Positions 17,061-25,920 of a stretch of DNA of 64,000 nt are shown here, piece by piece. Both the position numbers and the translations under genes were made by a program. Each line of letters begins with the position of its first letter. Within the stretch, counting starts at the first letter, position 1. The stretch lies in assembly GCA_017936685.1 (NCBI GenBank), contig JAGBFA010000010.1:1-64000 (forward strand). The letters are read 5' to 3'. Source of the DNA: Alistipes sp. Lineage in GTDB: Bacteria; Bacteroidota; Bacteroidia; Bacteroidales; Rikenellaceae. The notes beneath the pieces were generated by a model. That model worked only from the letters and a program-made list of their open reading frames with translations. It made no database searches and was not told the DNA's origin.

Positions 17061-18587
17061 ATGAACAGCATACGCAACTTTTTCAAGCGCACGGGAGAGG
17101 TTCTTTCGAACCGCTGGTTTCTGTTCGCGCTGACAACTGTAATATTCGTTCCGTTCGTTATATGGACGGAGTGCTGGTGGCTGATGATCGGCGAGGCGTT
17201 GATATACGATCACTTTATATCGCACCGCATACGCACGTGGAACCGCCGCGCCTGCGAACGCAGCAAGGCATGGCGCATAATCTATGCAGTGTGGTGTGCC
17301 GCCATCTTCGCCGTGGTATTCGGCACGCTGGCGCACATGCTTATCTCGCGCTGGACCACGCCCTATCTGCTCACGCTGCTGCCGTTCTTCGCATACGCGC
17401 TGTGGTATGAGCTGAAAGGGCAGAACACGCTCTACCGCAAGCTCTACGAGTGGGTGCACGCCATAGTGTTCGCCGTCATCGTGGCCTCGCTGATACACAA
17501 ATTCCTGTTTCAGATGTATGTCATACCGACCGGTTCGATGGAGGGCACGCTGCTGCCCGGCGACTACATAGCCGTCTCGAAGGTGACATACGGCCCGCAG
17601 ATGCCTATGACACCCATCGAATTTCCGTTCGTGCACAACACCATGCCCATGTCCGACACCAAGCCCTCGTTCAGCCGCAGCTGGCAGCGTCCATACCGCC
17701 GTCTGGCCGGCATGCGCGACATCGAGCGCAACGACGTGGTGGTGTTCAACTTCCCCGAGGGAGATACGGTCGTGCTAGAACTCGCCGCATCGAGCTACTA
17801 CGACATATTGCGCGAAACGGCCATCGACATGGAGAACGCCGACCGCGAGCAGGGCATCACGCGCCGCAATGCCGATTACACCAAGATAGCCCGCCAGTAC
17901 ATAGCCGACCGCTTCACGTTGGCGGTGCGTCCGGTCGACAAGAAGGAGAACTACATAAAGCGTTGCGTGGCTCTGCCGGGCGATACGCTGCGCATAGTCG
18001 ACGGCAATGTCACGATCGATTCGCAGCCGCAGGCCTCAATACCTCACAAGCAGTACGACTATATGGTCTACAAAATGGGTGCTTCGCGTCCGCAGCAGCA
18101 GATAATCGAGGACTGCCAGCTTGCACAAGCAAAGGCTGAAAACGTCTCGGTGGAGCGCAAGTTGCAGTATCAGGAGACATTCCCCCACGCCGCACAATAC
18201 CCGTGGACGACCGACAACTTCGGCGGCGAGGAGGGTCTGTGGATACCCCGGGCAGGTGCCACGATAGCCCTTACGACCGACAATCTGCCGCTGTACCGCC
18301 GTATAATAGAGGTGTACGAGGGTCACTCTCTCGAAGTGGAGGGTGATGACATATTCATCGACGGGGTGCTGAGCGACAGCTATACGTTCGCCATGAACTA
18401 CTACTTCATGATGGGCGACAACCGTCACTACTCGGCCGACTCGCGCTACTTCGGATTCGTCCCGGAGGATCATATCGTCGGCAAGGCATCGTACGTATGG
18501 CTCTCGATAGAGCCGCAGGATCCGCAGAATCCCAAGAGCCTGTTCAAGCGCATACGCTGGAAGCGCATGTTCGAATCTATCATCTAA
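17061..18587 (+). CDS. lepB: Signal peptidase I
   Basis: The 508-residue inner-membrane protease removes signal peptides of exported proteins. It has about four hydrophobic segments in the first 150 residues. The catalytic serine is S159 in IPTGSMEGTLLPGD and the general-base lysine is K300 in YIKRCVALPGDTL. The C-terminal MMGDNRHYSADSRYFGFV is the conserved box. It is much longer than E. coli LepB (about 324 residues), mainly because S159 and K300 are 141 residues apart, so there is a large insertion in the periplasmic domain. It is 10 bp after dapB and 8 bp before yigZ. Confidence 0.94.
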   Translation: MNSIRNFFKRTGEVLSNRWFLFALTTVIFVPFVIWTECWWLMIGEALIYDHFISHRIRTWNRRACERSKAWRIIYAVWCAAIFAVVFGTLAHMLISRWTTPYLLTLLPFFAYALWYELKGQNTLYRKLYEWVHAIVFAVIVASLIHKFLFQMYVIPTGSMEGTLLPGDYIAVSKVTYGPQMPMTPIEFPFVHNTMPMSDTKPSFSRSWQRPYRRLAGMRDIERNDVVVFNFPEGDTVVLELAASSYYDILRETAIDMENADREQGITRRNADYTKIARQYIADRFTLAVRPVDKKENYIKRCVALPGDTLRIVDGNVTIDSQPQASIPHKQYDYMVYKMGASRPQQQIIEDCQLAQAKAENVSVERKLQYQETFPHAAQYPWTTDNFGGEEGLWIPRAGATIALTTDNLPLYRRIIEVYEGHSLEVEGDDIFIDGVLSDSYTFAMNYYFMMGDNRHYSADSRYFGFVPEDHIVGKASYVWLSIEPQDPQNPKSLFKRIRWKRMFESII

Positions 18588-18595
18588 GCGGAGCA

Positions 18596-19210
18596 GTGGA
18601 GAGCGTCAACGACAGTTACCTGACAATCGACGGCGAGGCGGAGGCCATATACAAGCAGCTGAGCAGCAAGTTTCTGGCCTATGCCTATCACGTCACATCG
18701 GAGGAGCAGATACACACTCTGATAGAGGCTCTGCGCAAACGCTATTACGATGCCACGCACCATTGCTACGCCTATCGTCTCGGTCACGACGGAGCCGTGT
18801 TCCGCGCCAACGACGACGGCGAGCCCTCATCGACGGCCGGGCGGCCGATACTCGGACAGCTGCTATCGCACGAGCTGACCGACTGCCTGATAGTGGTGGT
18901 CAGATATTTCGGCGGCACCAAATTGGGTGTACCGGGGCTGATACAGGCCTACAAAGAGTCGGCGGCGGCAGTAATAGCGCAGAGCAAAATAGTCGAAAGG
19001 ACGGTAGACGAAGTCTTCGAGGTGAGCTTCTCCTACATATCGATGAACGACATCATGCGCATAATCAAGGAGATGCAGCCGCGGATAGCAGGACAGCAGT
19101 TCGACAATCTGTGCACCATGCGGCTTGCCATACGCTCGTCGCAGGCCGCAGAGCTGAAAGAGCGGCTGTCGAAAGTCGAAGGAGCCGTCGTCGAGCAGAT
19201 AAACCAGTAA
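18596..19210 (+). CDS. YigZ/IMPACT family protein
   Basis: The 204-residue protein has the N-terminal Impact fold with [23 protein letters not shown] and [20 protein letters not shown], followed by a DUF1949-like C-terminal domain. The GTG at 18596 is chosen as start: an earlier in-frame ATG at 18497 would overlap lepB by 91 bp and adds residues unlike the family, while GTG lies 8 bp after the lepB stop and gives the usual length of about 205. Relatives are linked to translation or ribosome-associated control; the precise activity is not known. Confidence 0.88.
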   Translation: MESVNDSYLTIDGEAEAIYKQLSSKFLAYAYHVTSEEQIHTLIEALRKRYYDATHHCYAYRLGHDGAVFRANDDGEPSSTAGRPILGQLLSHELTDCLIVVVRYFGGTKLGVPGLIQAYKESAAAVIAQSKIVERTVDEVFEVSFSYISMNDIMRIIKEMQPRIAGQQFDNLCTMRLAIRSSQAAELKERLSKVEGAVVEQINQ

Positions 19211-19220
19211 CAACGACACC

Positions 19221-22016
19221 ATGTCAAAACACGATAACGCAATATATATCAAGGGCGCACGCGTCCACAACCTCAAAAACATCGATCTCAGGATACCGCA
19301 CGACACCCTCACCGTCGTCACGGGTCTGTCGGGTTCGGGCAAGTCGACGCTGGCCTTCGACACCATATTCGCCGAGGGACAGCGACGCTATGTGGAGAGC
19401 CTGTCGGCATACGCACGCCAGTTTCTCGGCCGCATAAGCAAACCCGACGTCGATCTGATAGAGGGCATAGCTCCGGCCATAGCCATCGAGCAGAAGGTAT
19501 CGACACGCAATCCGCGCTCTACGGTCGGCACCTCGACCGAGATATACGACTATCTAAAACTGCTCTTCGCACGCATAGGCCGCACCTACTCGCCCATATC
19601 GGGCGCAGAGGTGAGGTGTTACAGCGTCGACGACATAGCCGAGCGGGTCAATGCGGCAGGCGAGGGCACACGCACCGTGATAGCCGCGCCGCTTGTGCTC
19701 GCCGCAGGGCAGAGCATCATCGACAAGCTGCTGCAATTGATGGGCGACGGCATACTGCGCGTCATCTACCGGGGGCAGACGATGCTCATGGAGGAGTTCA
19801 TGCCGACGATCGATCAGAACACCGATGCCGGCGAGATACTCGCCGTAATCGACCGTGTACGCGTCGAGCGGAGCGACGACATGCAGACACGCCTGCGCGA
19901 CTCCATAGCCCGCGCACTGAACTACGGCGACGGCGTAGCCGCCATCGTCACCGACCGCACGGAGATCTTCTCGTCGCGCTTCGAGCTCGACGGCATCAGG
20001 TTCGAGCCTCCTACCGAGCATCTGTTCAGCTTCAACAATCCGTTAGGCGCATGTCCGCGCTGCGAGGGCTACGGCAAGATCATAGGCATCGACGAGGATC
20101 TGGTGGTGCCCAACAAGTCGAAGACCATATACGAGGGAGCCATAGCCTGCTGGAACGGTGCGACGATGGGAAAATGGCGCGAGCAGCTGATCCTCAACGC
20201 CTCGAAATTCGACTTCCCGATACACACGCCATACCATGCCCTCACGCACGAGCAGCGCATGACGCTATGGCGCGGCAACGAATATTTCCACGGACTGAAC
20301 GACTTTTTCGACTACATCGACCGCGAGCGGCGCAAGATACAGTTCCGCGTGATGAAGGCCCGTTACACGGGCAAGACGCTCTGCCCCGACTGCGGCGGCA
20401 CGCGCCTGCGCCCCGAAGCCCTCTACGTCAAGGTCGGAGGGCGCAACATTGCCGAGCTGACGGCGATGAACGTCGATGCGCTGATCGAGTTTTTCGACAC
20501 GTTGCAGCTCGACGAGCACGACACCAAGACCGCAGCGCGCATCATGACCGAGATACGCAACCGATTAGGTTACCTGTCGGACGTGGGGTTGGGTTATCTG
20601 ACGCTCGACCGTCTGTCGTCGACCCTTTCGGGCGGAGAGTCGCAGCGCATCAACCTCGCCACGTCGCTGGGCAGCAATCTCGTGGGTTCGCTCTACATAC
20701 TCGACGAGCCGAGCATCGGCCTGCACCCGCGCGATACAGACCGTCTTATCAAGGTGCTGCATCAGCTGCGCGATCTGGGCAACACGGTCATCGTAGTCGA
20801 GCACGAGGAGGAGATCATACGCGCGGCCGACTACATCGTGGACATAGGACCCGAAGCCGGAGAACTGGGCGGCAGGGTAGTATTCGGCGGAACGCTGCCG
20901 CAGCTGCTCGCTGCACCGGCCGGCACATCGCTCACGGCCGACTATCTCACCGCCCGCAAGTGCATAGCTCAGCCGCAATGTCCGCGCGGCTGGTCCAAAT
21001 CGATCGTCGTGCGCGGCGCACGGGAGAACAATCTGAAAAACATCGACGTGCGCATACCGCTCGGCGTAATGACCTGCATCACCGGTGTCAGCGGCTCGGG
21101 CAAATCGTCGTTAGCTATGAGCATACTCTATCCGGCACTCAAACGCATGTTGAGCGACACGGGAATGGCCCCGGGCGACCACGATTCGATCGACGGCGAC
21201 TGGCGGCTGCTGAACAATGTGGAGATGGTGTCGCAGACTCCGATAGGCAAGTCGACGCGCTCCAATCCGGTGACATATCTGAAAGCCTACGACGAGATAC
21301 GCCGTCTGATGGCCGACCAGCCATACGCCAAGCACACGGGTATGACGGCCGCACAATTCTCGTTCAACATGCCCGGCGGACGATGCGAGGAGTGTCAGGG
21401 CGAGGGCGTAATAAAGGTCGGCATGCAGTTCATGGCCGATGTGGAGCTGACTTGCGAAGCCTGCGGCGGCAAACGGTTCAAGCCCGAGATACTCGAAGTA
21501 CGTTATCGCGACCGTTCGATATACGACATACTGGAAATGACCGTCGACGATGCCGTGGCATTCTTCGGCGAGGATACGGCCAATACCACCTGCCGACGCA
21601 TCGTCGAGAGACTCAGACCCTTGCAGCAGGTGGGATTGGGATATGTGAAGCTCGGGCAGTCGTCGTCGACCCTTTCGGGCGGAGAGTCGCAGCGCGTGAA
21701 GCTCGCTTCGTTCCTCTCGAAAGAGAACTCGCAGGAACACATAATGTTCATCTTCGACGAGCCGACCACAGGACTGCACTTCCACGACATACACAAGCTG
21801 CTGGCGGCATTCGACGCACTGATAGCCAAAGGCCACACCATCGTCATCGTCGAGCACAACATGGAGGTGATAAAGTGTGCCGACTGGATAGTCGATCTCG
21901 GCCCCGAAGCCGGCGACGGCGGCGGCAGCCTCGTAGCCGAAGGCACGCCGGAAGAGATCATGAGCTGCTCGGCAAGCCATACGGGCAGATTTTTACGACA
22001 GCACAATGAAAAGTGA
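19221..22016 (+). CDS. uvrA: Excinuclease ABC subunit A
   Basis: The 931-residue damage-recognition ATPase of nucleotide excision repair has two ABC modules. Walker A motifs are GLSGSGKS (35-42) and GVSGSGKSS (about 620), with LSGGESQR signature motifs in both halves. Zinc-binding cysteine pairs [22 protein letters not shown] and CEACGG are present. Length is normal. It is 10 bp after yigZ, and its TGA overlaps the ATG region of the next gene by 11 bp, so the two are translationally coupled. Confidence 0.97.
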   Translation: MSKHDNAIYIKGARVHNLKNIDLRIPHDTLTVVTGLSGSGKSTLAFDTIFAEGQRRYVESLSAYARQFLGRISKPDVDLIEGIAPAIAIEQKVSTRNPRSTVGTSTEIYDYLKLLFARIGRTYSPISGAEVRCYSVDDIAERVNAAGEGTRTVIAAPLVLAAGQSIIDKLLQLMGDGILRVIYRGQTMLMEEFMPTIDQNTDAGEILAVIDRVRVERSDDMQTRLRDSIARALNYGDGVAAIVTDRTEIFSSRFELDGIRFEPPTEHLFSFNNPLGACPRCEGYGKIIGIDEDLVVPNKSKTIYEGAIACWNGATMGKWREQLILNASKFDFPIHTPYHALTHEQRMTLWRGNEYFHGLNDFFDYIDRERRKIQFRVMKARYTGKTLCPDCGGTRLRPEALYVKVGGRNIAELTAMNVDALIEFFDTLQLDEHDTKTAARIMTEIRNRLGYLSDVGLGYLTLDRLSSTLSGGESQRINLATSLGSNLVGSLYILDEPSIGLHPRDTDRLIKVLHQLRDLGNTVIVVEHEEEIIRAADYIVDIGPEAGELGGRVVFGGTLPQLLAAPAGTSLTADYLTARKCIAQPQCPRGWSKSIVVRGARENNLKNIDVRIPLGVMTCITGVSGSGKSSLAMSILYPALKRMLSDTGMAPGDHDSIDGDWRLLNNVEMVSQTPIGKSTRSNPVTYLKAYDEIRRLMADQPYAKHTGMTAAQFSFNMPGGRCEECQGEGVIKVGMQFMADVELTCEACGGKRFKPEILEVRYRDRSIYDILEMTVDDAVAFFGEDTANTTCRRIVERLRPLQQVGLGYVKLGQSSSTLSGGESQRVKLASFLSKENSQEHIMFIFDEPTTGLHFHDIHKLLAAFDALIAKGHTIVIVEHNMEVIKCADWIVDLGPEAGDGGGSLVAEGTPEEIMSCSASHTGRFLRQHNEK

Positions 22017-23226
22017 ATTTGAGACATACGTTCTCGACAACGGCATACGCGGCATTCACCGGCAGGTGCGCAGCAACGTGGCGCACTGCGCCCTGGTGAT
22101 AAACGCCGGCAGCCGCGACGAGAAACGCTCGGAGTGGGGCATGGCGCACTTCACCGAGCACGCGTTCTTCAAGGGCACGGAGCACCGCCGCGCCTATCAG
22201 GTCAACTGCCGGTTGGAGAACCTCGGCGGCGAGCTGAACGCCTACACCACCAAGGAGGATACGACGCTGCACGCGACCACGCTGCGCACCGACTTCTCGA
22301 AGGCGGTCGAGCTGATCGCCGACATAGCGTTCCACTCGACATTTCCCGAGCGCGAGCTGGCCAAGGAGCGCGAGGTCATTGCCGATGAGATCAACACCTA
22401 CAAGGATTCGCCCTCGGAGCTTATTTACGACTGCTTCGAGGATATGATCTTCCGCGACTCGGAGTTGGGACACAATATTCTGGGCACCAAGGCGGCTCTG
22501 AACCGCTACTCGACACGGCAGATCGTCGACTTCATCTCACGCACGCACACTACCGACCAGATGGTATTCTCGTCGATCGGCAACTTCTCGACACGCACGG
22601 CGCAGCAGGCGGCCATGCGTTACATGGCCGGCATACCGGCTTCGCGACGATCGTTCACGCGCATGCAAGCCGCCGATTACACCCCGTTCGAGGTGGCTCA
22701 ATCGCGTCACACGCACCAGACGCACTGCATCATAGGCAATCGCGGCTACGGCATATCCGACCCGCGGCGGCTGCCGTTGGCTCTGCTGACCAACATATTG
22801 GGCGGCCCCTCGGCCAACTCGCTTCTGAACATCACTCTGCGCGAGAAACACGGACTCTCGTACAACATCGAGGCGAGTTATACGCCCTATACAGACGACG
22901 GTCTGGTGGCCATATATTTCAGTTCGGACCACTGCAATGCCGACCAGTGCATAGAGCTTATACACAAACAGATGGAGCGGCTGCGCACCACGCCCCTGTC
23001 GGCTCGTGCGCTCTCGACGGCCAAAAAGCAGTTCATAGCCCAGATGTCGATCTCGATGGAGAGCAACGAAGGCTACATGCTCGGCGCAGGCAAGAGTTAT
23101 CTGATACACAACGACATCGACACTTTGGAACAAGCCTATGCCAAGGTCATGGCACTCACGGCATCGCAGATAACCGACGTGGCCGAAGAGGTGTTTACAA
23201 ATACGTCGCAACTGATATACATATAG
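22006..23226 (+). CDS. M16 family zinc peptidase
   Basis: The 406-residue protein is a single-chain M16 peptidase of the processing-peptidase type. The inverted zinc motif HFTEH is at 48-52, and the downstream region with the third zinc-ligand Glu (KTKEDTTLHA-like segment near 80) is present. The C-terminal half contains the second, inactive M16 module (NILGGPSANSLL, REKHGLSYN). No signal peptide is visible, so it is probably cytoplasmic. It overlaps uvrA by 11 bp and precedes the methyltransferase gene by 17 bp. Confidence 0.92.
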   Translation: MKSEFETYVLDNGIRGIHRQVRSNVAHCALVINAGSRDEKRSEWGMAHFTEHAFFKGTEHRRAYQVNCRLENLGGELNAYTTKEDTTLHATTLRTDFSKAVELIADIAFHSTFPERELAKEREVIADEINTYKDSPSELIYDCFEDMIFRDSELGHNILGTKAALNRYSTRQIVDFISRTHTTDQMVFSSIGNFSTRTAQQAAMRYMAGIPASRRSFTRMQAADYTPFEVAQSRHTHQTHCIIGNRGYGISDPRRLPLALLTNILGGPSANSLLNITLREKHGLSYNIEASYTPYTDDGLVAIYFSSDHCNADQCIELIHKQMERLRTTPLSARALSTAKKQFIAQMSISMESNEGYMLGAGKSYLIHNDIDTLEQAYAKVMALTASQITDVAEEVFTNTSQLIYI

Positions 23227-23243
23227 AAACTTTCACCCCGAAT

Positions 23244-23879
23244 ATGGAACCGATAGAGAAATACGTACTCGAACACTCCGCGCCCGAAGAGGCGTTGATG
23301 CACGAATTGGAACGCGAAACCTATCTGCGCGTGCTCAACCCGCGCATGATCTCGGGTCATGTGCAGGGCAAGTTGTTGGAGATGATCGTGCGCATGCTGC
23401 GCCCGCGCCGCATACTCGAAATAGGCACATTCACCGGTTACTCGGCACTCTCGATGGCTGCCGGACTCGACGCAGGCGGAGTCATAGATACCTGCGAGGT
23501 CGACGACGAGTTGCAGGATCTGGCGCAGTCGTTCTTCGACCGCTCGGCCTACGCCGACCGCATCAAGTTGCACATAGGGTCGGCACTCGACATAGTGCCG
23601 CAGCTCGGCCACCGCTACGACATGGTCTTCATCGACGGCGACAAGCGCGAATATCCGGCCTATTACGACATGCTGCTCGACGGCGGATATGTCGGCAGCG
23701 GATCGTACATGCTGGCCGACAACATATTATGGTACGGCAAGGTGACCGATCCCGTCACGCATCACGATCGTCACACGCAGGCCATCATCGAGTTCAACGA
23801 CAAGGTCCTGGCCGACGACCGCGTCGAGAACATCATCATACCGCTGCGCGACGGTATCAATCTGATAAGGGTGAAATAG
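23244..23879 (+). CDS. Class I SAM-dependent O-methyltransferase
   Basis: The 211-residue protein belongs to the O-methyltransferase family 3 (catechol- or caffeoyl-CoA-type). SAM motif I is EIGTFTGYSALSMA near 57-70, and FIDGDKREYPAYYD near 131-144 carries metal-binding acidic residues. The start at 23244 (MEPIEKYVLEHSAP) is chosen because the upstream extension lies within the M16 gene in another frame. The methyl acceptor is unknown. It is 17 bp after the peptidase gene and 3 bp before the next. Confidence 0.92.
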   Translation: MEPIEKYVLEHSAPEEALMHELERETYLRVLNPRMISGHVQGKLLEMIVRMLRPRRILEIGTFTGYSALSMAAGLDAGGVIDTCEVDDELQDLAQSFFDRSAYADRIKLHIGSALDIVPQLGHRYDMVFIDGDKREYPAYYDMLLDGGYVGSGSYMLADNILWYGKVTDPVTHHDRHTQAIIEFNDKVLADDRVENIIIPLRDGINLIRVK

Positions 23880-23882
23880 GGT

Positions 23883-25760
23883 ATGCGACGCACGATAATG
23901 ACAATCCTGCTGCTGGCGATAGGCACTTCGCTCCTTACGGGCGAAGCGGCGGCACGCCGTCGCAGCGGCCGCAGTCATGGCAAGGGACGCGGCATCGAGG
24001 TGGCCTTTCTGACCGATCTGCACATAACGCCGAACAACGACAACGACTCGATCATCGAGTCGGTAATCGACGAAATCAATGCCGGAGGTTACGACCTCGT
24101 GGTCGTCGCAGGCGACATGACCAACATGGGCAGCTGCGAGGAGCTGCGCAACATACACCGCAAACTCGCACGCCTGACCGCTCCGCAGATCGTTGTGGCG
24201 GGCAACCACGAGACCACATGGTCGGAGAGTGCGTGCACGGAGTTCGAACGGCTGTGGGGACACGACAGCCGCACGTTCATGGACATAGGCGGCTATCGCT
24301 TCGTAGGTTATCAAGCAGGCCCGTTCATGAAGATGGCCGACGGCACCGTGCGGCGCGAGGATCTGCACTGGGTGGACTCGGTCATGGCGGCGACACCCGA
24401 CCGCATGCGTCTTGTCAGCGTGTGCCACTATCCGCTATCGAACGACGTGACCAACCGCCGCGAGATAACATCGGTACTCCGCACGCACGGCGTATGCGCC
24501 ACGCTGTGCGGACACTACCACACACCGAGCCTCAACAACTACGATTCGATACCCGGCATACTCGGCCGCGCGCTGATGCTGCGCCGCGACGGCAAGCCCA
24601 CATACGGCTATACGACAATACGTCTGGCCAACGATTTGATCTACGTATCGGAGAAGCTCTTAGGGCTGCCCGCCACGCCGCAGTACGTCATCAAACAGGG
24701 TTTCAGCTCGGAGGTGGCGGCACTCCCGTGCGATCCGCCGATGCCGAAGCTCGACATGGGCGGACTCGATGCCGAGTGCATCGTGCAGGACAACGGATCG
24801 ATATACACGGCCGCGGCTGTGGCCGGATCGACGATCTGCTACGGCAACTCGCTCGGGCAGATCAAGGCCTGCGACACCGACACCCGGCGCGAGATATGGT
24901 GCAGGCAATTCTCGTCGGCGATATACTCCTCACCTATATATTATAACGGGACGATCATAGCTGCCACCGTGGACGACGGACTCGTGGCCCTCGATGCCCG
25001 CACGGGCGATACGGTATGGAGCAACGACTCGCTCGAAACAACGATCGGCGACGGCATCATAGCCGACGGCGCACTCTACATAGGCATCGACGGCAAGATG
25101 ATGCGCATCGACCCCTCGGACGGACACATAGTGTGGTGCTTCGACTTCGGCTCGGGGCAGCCGCAGGGTCGCCCCGCAGTGGCCGACGGCAGGGTGGTGT
25201 TCGGGGCGTGGGACTGCCATCTATACTGTCTCGACGCGGCAACGGGCAAGATGGAGTGGAGCTGGACCAACGGCAGCAGCAACCGTCTCTTCTCGCCCGG
25301 GCACATCGTGCCGCGCATAGCGCACGGCAGGGTGATGATCGTGGCTCCCGACCGCTACATGACATTCATCGATCTGGCGACGGGACGGCAGCTGTGGCGC
25401 ATCAAGGAGCGAAAGGTACGCGAGACCACCGGCATAAGCGACGACGGAGAGCTGTTTCTGGCCAAGACCATGGACGGCGAGATGATAGCCGTCGCCACGC
25501 GGTCCGACGCATACGCCGAAGAGTGGGTGGCAGATGCCGGCTGGGGATACGACCACAACTTCTGTCCGATAACGATTCGCGACGGCATTGCCTACATGGC
25601 CAACCGCACGGGCATGGTGGCCGCCGTCGACACAGCCGACGGCCGGCTGCTCGCCGTGGCCAAGCTGGCCGACTCGTCGGCCAACGAGTTTACGCTCGAC
25701 GACAGCGGTCGTCTGTGGGTGACATTCATCGACGGAAGGATCTATCGGATAGGAAGATAA
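23883..25760 (+). CDS. Exported metallophosphoesterase fused to a PQQ-type beta-propeller
   Basis: The 625-residue protein has a signal peptide (about 1-24) and a calcineurin-like phosphoesterase domain with all metal motifs: D45/H47 in LTDLHI, D78 in AGDMT, N108/H109 in AGNHE, and GHYH at 210-213. From about residue 295 to the end there are repeated propeller blades of PQQ/Kelch-like type (VALDARTGDTVW, MRIDPSDGHIVWCFD, YCLDAATGKMEW, AAVDTADGRLL). It should act in the periplasm or at the surface. The fusion suggests a phosphoesterase guided by a binding propeller; the substrate is unknown. It is the last gene of the dapB run. Confidence 0.88.
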   Translation: MRRTIMTILLLAIGTSLLTGEAAARRRSGRSHGKGRGIEVAFLTDLHITPNNDNDSIIESVIDEINAGGYDLVVVAGDMTNMGSCEELRNIHRKLARLTAPQIVVAGNHETTWSESACTEFERLWGHDSRTFMDIGGYRFVGYQAGPFMKMADGTVRREDLHWVDSVMAATPDRMRLVSVCHYPLSNDVTNRREITSVLRTHGVCATLCGHYHTPSLNNYDSIPGILGRALMLRRDGKPTYGYTTIRLANDLIYVSEKLLGLPATPQYVIKQGFSSEVAALPCDPPMPKLDMGGLDAECIVQDNGSIYTAAAVAGSTICYGNSLGQIKACDTDTRREIWCRQFSSAIYSSPIYYNGTIIAATVDDGLVALDARTGDTVWSNDSLETTIGDGIIADGALYIGIDGKMMRIDPSDGHIVWCFDFGSGQPQGRPAVADGRVVFGAWDCHLYCLDAATGKMEWSWTNGSSNRLFSPGHIVPRIAHGRVMIVAPDRYMTFIDLATGRQLWRIKERKVRETTGISDDGELFLAKTMDGEMIAVATRSDAYAEEWVADAGWGYDHNFCPITIRDGIAYMANRTGMVAAVDTADGRLLAVAKLADSSANEFTLDDSGRLWVTFIDGRIYRIGR

Positions 25761-25776
25761 GCCCGAAGCAGGCAAT

Positions 25777-25836
25777 ACCCGAAACAGGATTGTCGGAAAA
25801 TGTGGATAAGTTGTACAAAACTTATCCTGTTCGGGT
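25777..25836. promoter_or_regulatory. Two overlapping inverted repeats between phosphoesterase and BACON genes
   Basis: A perfect 9-bp stem GGATAAGTT/AACTTATCC (25804-25812 with 25819-25827) overlaps a longer arm pair ACCCGAAACAGGAT (25777-25790) with ATCCTGTTCGGGT (25824-25836), which has one bulged A. Both pairings need bases 25824-25827, so they exclude each other. A related copy, CCCGAAGCAGG, precedes the left arm. It may terminate the upstream operon or regulate the next gene, whose -33 element begins at 25838. Confidence 0.6.
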
Positions 25837-25837
25837 G

Positions 25838-25868
25838 TTTGTAATTAGCCGGCAAGAGTCTATTTTTG
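25838..25868 (+). promoter_or_regulatory. Promoter of the BACON lipoprotein gene
   Basis: TTTG (25838-25841), a 19-bp spacer and TATTTTTG (25861-25868) match the consensus exactly. The start codon is 52 bp downstream. Confidence 0.75.
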
Positions 25869-25920
25869 TTCGTCGATTCGTATCGAATACAAAAGACCCA
25901 AATAATTAAATCTTTCTGCT

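Noticed and set aside
18497-18595. Earlier ATG start for the YigZ protein
   Set aside because: It would overlap lepB by 91 bp and add 33 residues unlike the family; the GTG at 18596 fits better.
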